DNA from: Thermosaccharophagus gerlachensis
Lineage (GTDB): Bacteria; Armatimonadota; Fervidibacteria; Fervidibacterales; Thermosaccharophagaceae
Assembly (NCBI GenBank): GCA_041538025.1
Contig: JBGOEV010000008.1
Span: 1-64,000, forward strand
DNA length: 64,000 nt
Direction of reading: 5' to 3'
Within the stretch, counting starts at the first letter, position 1. The number at the start of each line of letters is the position of its first letter. The translations under genes were made by a program, and so were the position numbers. Under the pieces are notes generated by a model, which saw only the letters and a program-made list of their open reading frames with translations, was not told the origin of the DNA and made no database searches. Positions 60,805-64,000 of the stretch are shown piece by piece.

Positions 60805-61641
60805 TCACACGAACTGGCGAAGGTATTTCAACCCTTTTATCAATCCTTCCTCTCTTGGCAGTGACGCATCTTCGTGCTCAATGCTCAAGACACCATCATA
60901 GCCATTACTGCGTAGGATGCCAATCAATTGTCCCCAATCAATCACACCAAAACCTGGTATGACATAACGCCACCAACCGTGCTCTTGATTCCCGATGTAT
61001 CTTCGCCTGTGCCAGAGTATCATCGTGTCCTTTGCATGGACATGAAATATGCGGTCAGCAAACTTCTCAGCTGCATACAAGTAGTCAATGTCCTGCCAGA
61101 CAAGATGTGATGGATCAAAGTTTAAGCCGATGTTGTCGTAATTGACAACCTCAAAGAAGCGATCCCAATGCAAAAGTGTTTGCAGGTTTGTCGCATACCA
61201 GTTTTCAAGCGCTATCTTTATACCCTTTTCAGCGGCGTGCTCACAGAGTCTTCTAAACGCTTTTGGAGCATCTTCCTCAATTGTCTGCAGCTTCGTTTTG
61301 TTTGGCATTGGCATGCCAGCAAGGGTGCACACAACTTCAACACCAAGTATGGCTGCAGCATCTATCATCTTGTGCAAAGAGGACAAGAAACGCCTCCTCT
61401 CAGTTTGGTCTGGCGCAAGCGTATTTCCATACATTGCCAGAGCCGAAATAGTTAACCCAGCTGACTCAATGAGCTGTTTTATCTTTCCACCACCTGTGCG
61501 TAGCACCTGCTGTGCATCAATATGTCCTGAACCAACCCCACATAAAACCTCAAGCGCTTTGAAACCTGCTTTGCTCGCGAATTCAACGACACGCTCAAAT
61601 GGCTCGTTGCGAAATGGAGCAGTGTAAAAGCCGATCAACAT
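60805..61641 (-). CDS. Sugar phosphate isomerase/epimerase (TIM barrel)
   Basis: A 278-residue xylose-isomerase-like protein. MLIGFYTAPFRNEPFERVVEFASKAGFKALEV starts the barrel, with later NTLAPDQTERRRFLSSLHKMIDAAAILGVEVVCTLAGMP, the Glu metal ligand in KGIKIALENWY, NFDPSHLVWQDIDYL, IFHVHAKDTMI and the final Glu in VLSIEHEDASLP. The four metal ligands (Glu, Asp, His, Glu) appear complete. The substrate is unknown. The ribosome site GGAGGTGGATG supports the start. It is convergent with the molybdenum hydroxylase gene (21-base gap). Confidence 0.9.
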   Translation of the reverse strand: MLIGFYTAPFRNEPFERVVEFASKAGFKALEVLCGVGSGHIDAQQVLRTGGGKIKQLIESAGLTISALAMYGNTLAPDQTERRRFLSSLHKMIDAAAILGVEVVCTLAGMPMPNKTKLQTIEEDAPKAFRRLCEHAAEKGIKIALENWYATNLQTLLHWDRFFEVVNYDNIGLNFDPSHLVWQDIDYLYAAEKFADRIFHVHAKDTMILWHRRRYIGNQEHGWWRYVIPGFGVIDWGQLIGILRSNGYDGVLSIEHEDASLPREEGLIKGLKYLRQFV

Positions 61642-61752
61642 TTTTCATCCACCTCCAGTTGCTGTTTCTGTGCTACTGTAGTTGACAGCGTTATAGCGAT
61701 TCAAAATCGTCTTTAGCGACATACACATTGTAACCAATTTGCCAAGCGCTGC

Positions 61753-62931
61753 TCACCAAGGCTTGCATATTTCATCAATTGCCTCAAGAACCTCTTCGAG
61801 CGTGATTGCGCTCATGCATTTGTAATCGTTACACCTGTAATCATGCCCTAAGCGTAAGCACGGAACACAGGGGAGCTTACTTTGCACTATACGATGTGCT
61901 TCACCTATTGGACGCCATTGCACTGGGTTAGTTGGTCCGTGCAATGCAACCGTTGGTCTACCAAGCGCTGCTGCAAGGTGCATGATGCCGGTGTTTGGAC
62001 AAAGGACGAAATTTGCCATGCTCACCAACGCGACAAGTTGCGCAAAAGATGTTCTACCAACAAAGAACGCAACACTACTTGATTCAGCGATTCTGAAGAC
62101 ACGTTTAGCAATTTCAACATCATCGCCTCCACCCGTCAGGACAATGAAAACGCCTCTGTCACATAGGATGCGCACTACTTGCGCATATCGTTCTACAACC
62201 CATGTCCTCGGTTCACCACCAGAACCGCAACCTGGGTGGACAATCGCCAGCGGTTGTGAATCGCCTTTCCATCCGTAAGCTAACAACATACGGCGCATAG
62301 CTTCAACTTCGTCTTGCCTTGGACTAATGCAACCAACGAAGCCTTTCAAACTTTCCATGACTATGTCCTCACCGAGGAAGAGTGAAGCAAGTTGCGCAAA
62401 AGATACGAGTGTGTGTTGTGTAAAACTGTAGGTGACCGAATGAGTATACAGCGAGTTTCGGAACTGTGCTGCTGTAGAGAAGCCATAGCGCATCGGAGCT
62501 CCGCAAAGGTAAGAAATGAGGCTGCTGAAACGCATCCACTGCTCAAAATCAATAACCACACGAAAGCGCTCACGGCGTAGATTCAGGATCGTTTTTACAA
62601 GTTCAAGTGGGCGGGAAAAGCTCGTAGCAAAATCAATGTAATAAATCGCTCCGTTAGAAAGCTGGAGGTAGCTCACGACTTCCTTCATTGCCCTTGAAGT
62701 GAGGAAGTAAATGCGCAGGTTGCTACGCCGCTTAATTCCATCAACTACGGGTTTCATGAGGATGATGTCTCCCATCCCAGCAAACTTTATGAGAAGTAGC
62801 TTATCGGAGACATCTTCAAAAGTTACCCAATGCTTCACAGGCTTAAGGACGCACAGGAGCAATATCCCGACGTAGCGGTCAATTTGGCGAGCTACAGCGC
62901 TTTTGCGCATTCTTAGTTTATGTGCCCCCAC
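61753..62931 (-). CDS. Glycosyltransferase family 9 (heptosyltransferase-like)
   Basis: A 392-residue GT9 protein. The N-terminal domain starts with KLLLIKFAGMGDIILMKPVVDGIKRR. The C-terminal nucleotide-sugar half has IVHPGCGSGGEPRTWVVERYAQVVRIL, VLTGGGDDVEIAKRVF and the signature VLCPNTGIMHLAAALGRPTVALHGPTNPVQWRPIG. GT9 enzymes usually add heptose to lipopolysaccharide core, so this supports a diderm envelope, though armatimonad substrates are untested. A late Cys cluster (LPCVPCLRLGHDYRCNDYKC) could bind metal. The start may be GTG 62931 or ATG 62910. It follows the sugar transferase gene after 33 bases. Confidence 0.9.
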   Translation of the reverse strand: MGAHKLRMRKSAVARQIDRYVGILLLCVLKPVKHWVTFEDVSDKLLLIKFAGMGDIILMKPVVDGIKRRSNLRIYFLTSRAMKEVVSYLQLSNGAIYYIDFATSFSRPLELVKTILNLRRERFRVVIDFEQWMRFSSLISYLCGAPMRYGFSTAAQFRNSLYTHSVTYSFTQHTLVSFAQLASLFLGEDIVMESLKGFVGCISPRQDEVEAMRRMLLAYGWKGDSQPLAIVHPGCGSGGEPRTWVVERYAQVVRILCDRGVFIVLTGGGDDVEIAKRVFRIAESSSVAFFVGRTSFAQLVALVSMANFVLCPNTGIMHLAAALGRPTVALHGPTNPVQWRPIGEAHRIVQSKLPCVPCLRLGHDYRCNDYKCMSAITLEEVLEAIDEICKPW

Positions 62932-62964
62932 ATCGCAAAGCTAACTCAAGTGCTTTAGAGACGA

Positions 62965-64000
62965 TCAATATGCTTGCTTGTGAAAGAAGACCTCAAATGC
63001 TGTCTTGATGAGTATCTTGAGGTCAAGTAACAACGACCAGTTCTCAACATAGTAAAGGTCGTATTTTGTTCGCTCCTCTATTGAGCAGTTACCGCGAAGC
63101 CCGTTGACTTGAGCCCACCCTGTTATGCCTGATTTCACTCTATGGCGTTCCATATACCTTGGGATGTGCTCTGCGAACTGCTCAACGAAGTATGGGCGTT
63201 CTGGTCTTGGTCCGACAAGCGACATATCCCCTTTGAGGACATTGAAAAGTTGAGGTAGCTCATCTAAGCTTAATCGCCTTAGCACCCTCCCAACAGGTGT
63301 GCAACGAGGGTCATTCGGCTTAGCCCAAACTGGACCTGTTTCATCTTCAGCCCCTTCATACATCGTGCGGAACTTAAGCATAACAAAAACTTTGCCATCT
63401 TGCCCAACTCTCTCCTGACGATAGAGGACAGGACCTTTTGATGTGAGCTTTATGAGCAAAGCAATTATGAGCATGGGGAGCGAAAAGAGGACGAGGAGAA
63501 AAAGGGAAAGGAAGATATCCATGATGCGCTTCACGAATGCCCCCCATGTGCGCAGTGGTAGCCTTGCTACAATCACCGACGGCATGCCCGCTAATTCCTC
63601 AAACTGACCGCGCCTTTTTATCACATCAACGAGACTAAGCATCAACCGAACATTTATCCTTTTCCCGTCAGCCCAATTGAGGAGTTGGAGAAGCACATCT
63701 TCGTTGAGCGAACCAGCTTGCACAATGACTTCATCAAACTCACCCATGCTTGAAAGATGCTTTATCAATTCATCAGCACTAACAAAGCCATCTCCCTTTG
63801 ATTGCTCACCGAGTTCAAGCGTCCCGACCACTTTGCAGTTTTTTTCCAGCTCGCAAATTTGCTTTGCGAACTGGTTTGCGTCAGAACCAATAACAACAAC
63901 TCTAACAAGCCCAATCCCTGCACGGTTAAGCATGCGTTCTACAGCCCTCATGCAAACCCTACCAAAACTGATTAAGAGGGTCGTGAACGCCTCAGCCATG
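62965..64000 (-). CDS. Polyprenyl-phosphate sugar-1-phosphate transferase, 5' end off-window
   Basis: The C-terminal part of a WbaP/CpsE/WcaJ-type enzyme that loads a hexose-1-phosphate onto undecaprenyl phosphate to begin exopolysaccharide units. A Rossmann-like CoA-binding domain (RVVVIGSDANQFAKQICELEKNCKVVGTLEL) precedes one membrane helix (IMDIFLSLFLLVLFSLPMLIIALLIKL). The catalytic domain has GPVLYRQERVGQDGKVFVMLKFRTMYEGAE, LRRLSLDELPQLFNVLKGDMSLVGPRPERPYFVE and GITGWAQVNGLRGN. An ATG lies at 63999, but the usual N-terminal helices are missing, so the gene most likely starts beyond the window. Confidence 0.92.
   Translation of the reverse strand, partial: MAEAFTTLLISFGRVCMRAVERMLNRAGIGLVRVVVIGSDANQFAKQICELEKNCKVVGTLELGEQSKGDGFVSADELIKHLSSMGEFDEVIVQAGSLNEDVLLQLLNWADGKRINVRLMLSLVDVIKRRGQFEELAGMPSVIVARLPLRTWGAFVKRIMDIFLSLFLLVLFSLPMLIIALLIKLTSKGPVLYRQERVGQDGKVFVMLKFRTMYEGAEDETGPVWAKPNDPRCTPVGRVLRRLSLDELPQLFNVLKGDMSLVGPRPERPYFVEQFAEHIPRYMERHRVKSGITGWAQVNGLRGNCSIEERTKYDLYYVENWSLLLDLKILIKTAFEVFFHKQAY

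Noticed and set aside
1..64000. CRISPR arrays, insertion sequences and prophage genes
   Set aside because: No regularly spaced repeats, transposase or integrase motifs, or phage structural genes were seen on either strand.

Overview
The window reads as chromosomal DNA of a free-living, probably thermophilic, two-membrane bacterium. My best guess is the Armatimonadota (a Fervidibacter- or Chthonomonas-like lineage). This is inferred from gene content: many secreted carbohydrate-active or uncharacterised proteins, repeated Gfo/Idh/MocA oxidoreductases and xylose-isomerase-like epimerases, a DUF3866 protein, a YqgF-type protein of cyanobacterial style, an Flp-type pilin, heptosyltransferase-like and sugar-transferase genes, and a small outer-membrane barrel. 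No rRNA is present to confirm it. Genes are dense, both strands are used, and many starts are GTG or TTG with strong AAGGAGGTGA-like ribosome sites.

Layout. 1-5402 (minus): a large secreted concanavalin-like protein, a class II aldolase and a truncated secreted protein. 5524-13609 (plus): glyQ without glyS, a Tat-type oxidoreductase, a HEAT-repeat protein, an active/inactive ketosynthase pair and cheB. 13617-17036: dapB, a DUF3866 protein and a purine permease. 17295-26608 (plus) is the information-processing core: ffh, rpsP, a KH protein, rimM, tRNA-Val, thrS, infC-rpmI-rplT, a SpoU methyltransferase, pheS without pheT, and argD. 26619-29634: a barrel protein, a tandem-ACT protein, another oxidoreductase and an Flp pilin too short for routine ORF calling. 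29719-37371: YqgF, a WecG enzyme fused to a dead WecA-like domain, ahcY, a membrane glycosyltransferase, an acyl-CoA ligase and a Wzt-like ATPase, followed by gene fragments. 37415-37613: two tRNA-Ser genes. 37659-48523 (minus): sugar isomerase, TrmH, oxidoreductase, a thioredoxin-like protein beside decayed relatives, a DUF4838 protein, an alpha-2-macroglobulin and an exported AMMECR1 protein. 48775-64000: a ThaI-like nuclease with a signal peptide, mutS2, a GH-like secreted protein, an oxidoreductase, tmRNA, a cell-wall amidase, a UroD-like protein, an orphan molybdenum hydroxylase, an epimerase, a GT9 enzyme and a truncated sugar transferase.

The most striking observation is at 44751-44753. 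The alpha-2-macroglobulin gene is interrupted by a single in-frame TGA exactly at the cysteine codon of the thioester motif C-x-E-Q (here YPYG-TGA-IEQ). The downstream 469 codons are intact, and a short GC-rich hairpin with a G-U-containing apical loop follows at the distance seen in bacterial SECIS elements. This could be a selenocysteine in place of the thioester cysteine, a recent nonsense mutation, or a sequence error. Other candidates are the KS/chain-length-factor-like pair without other polyketide genes, the apparently exported ThaI-type nuclease with no methylase, the pseudo-WecA/WecG fusion, and an AUC start codon for infC.

All calls come from reading the sequence and recalling protein families. 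No searches or folding programs were run.
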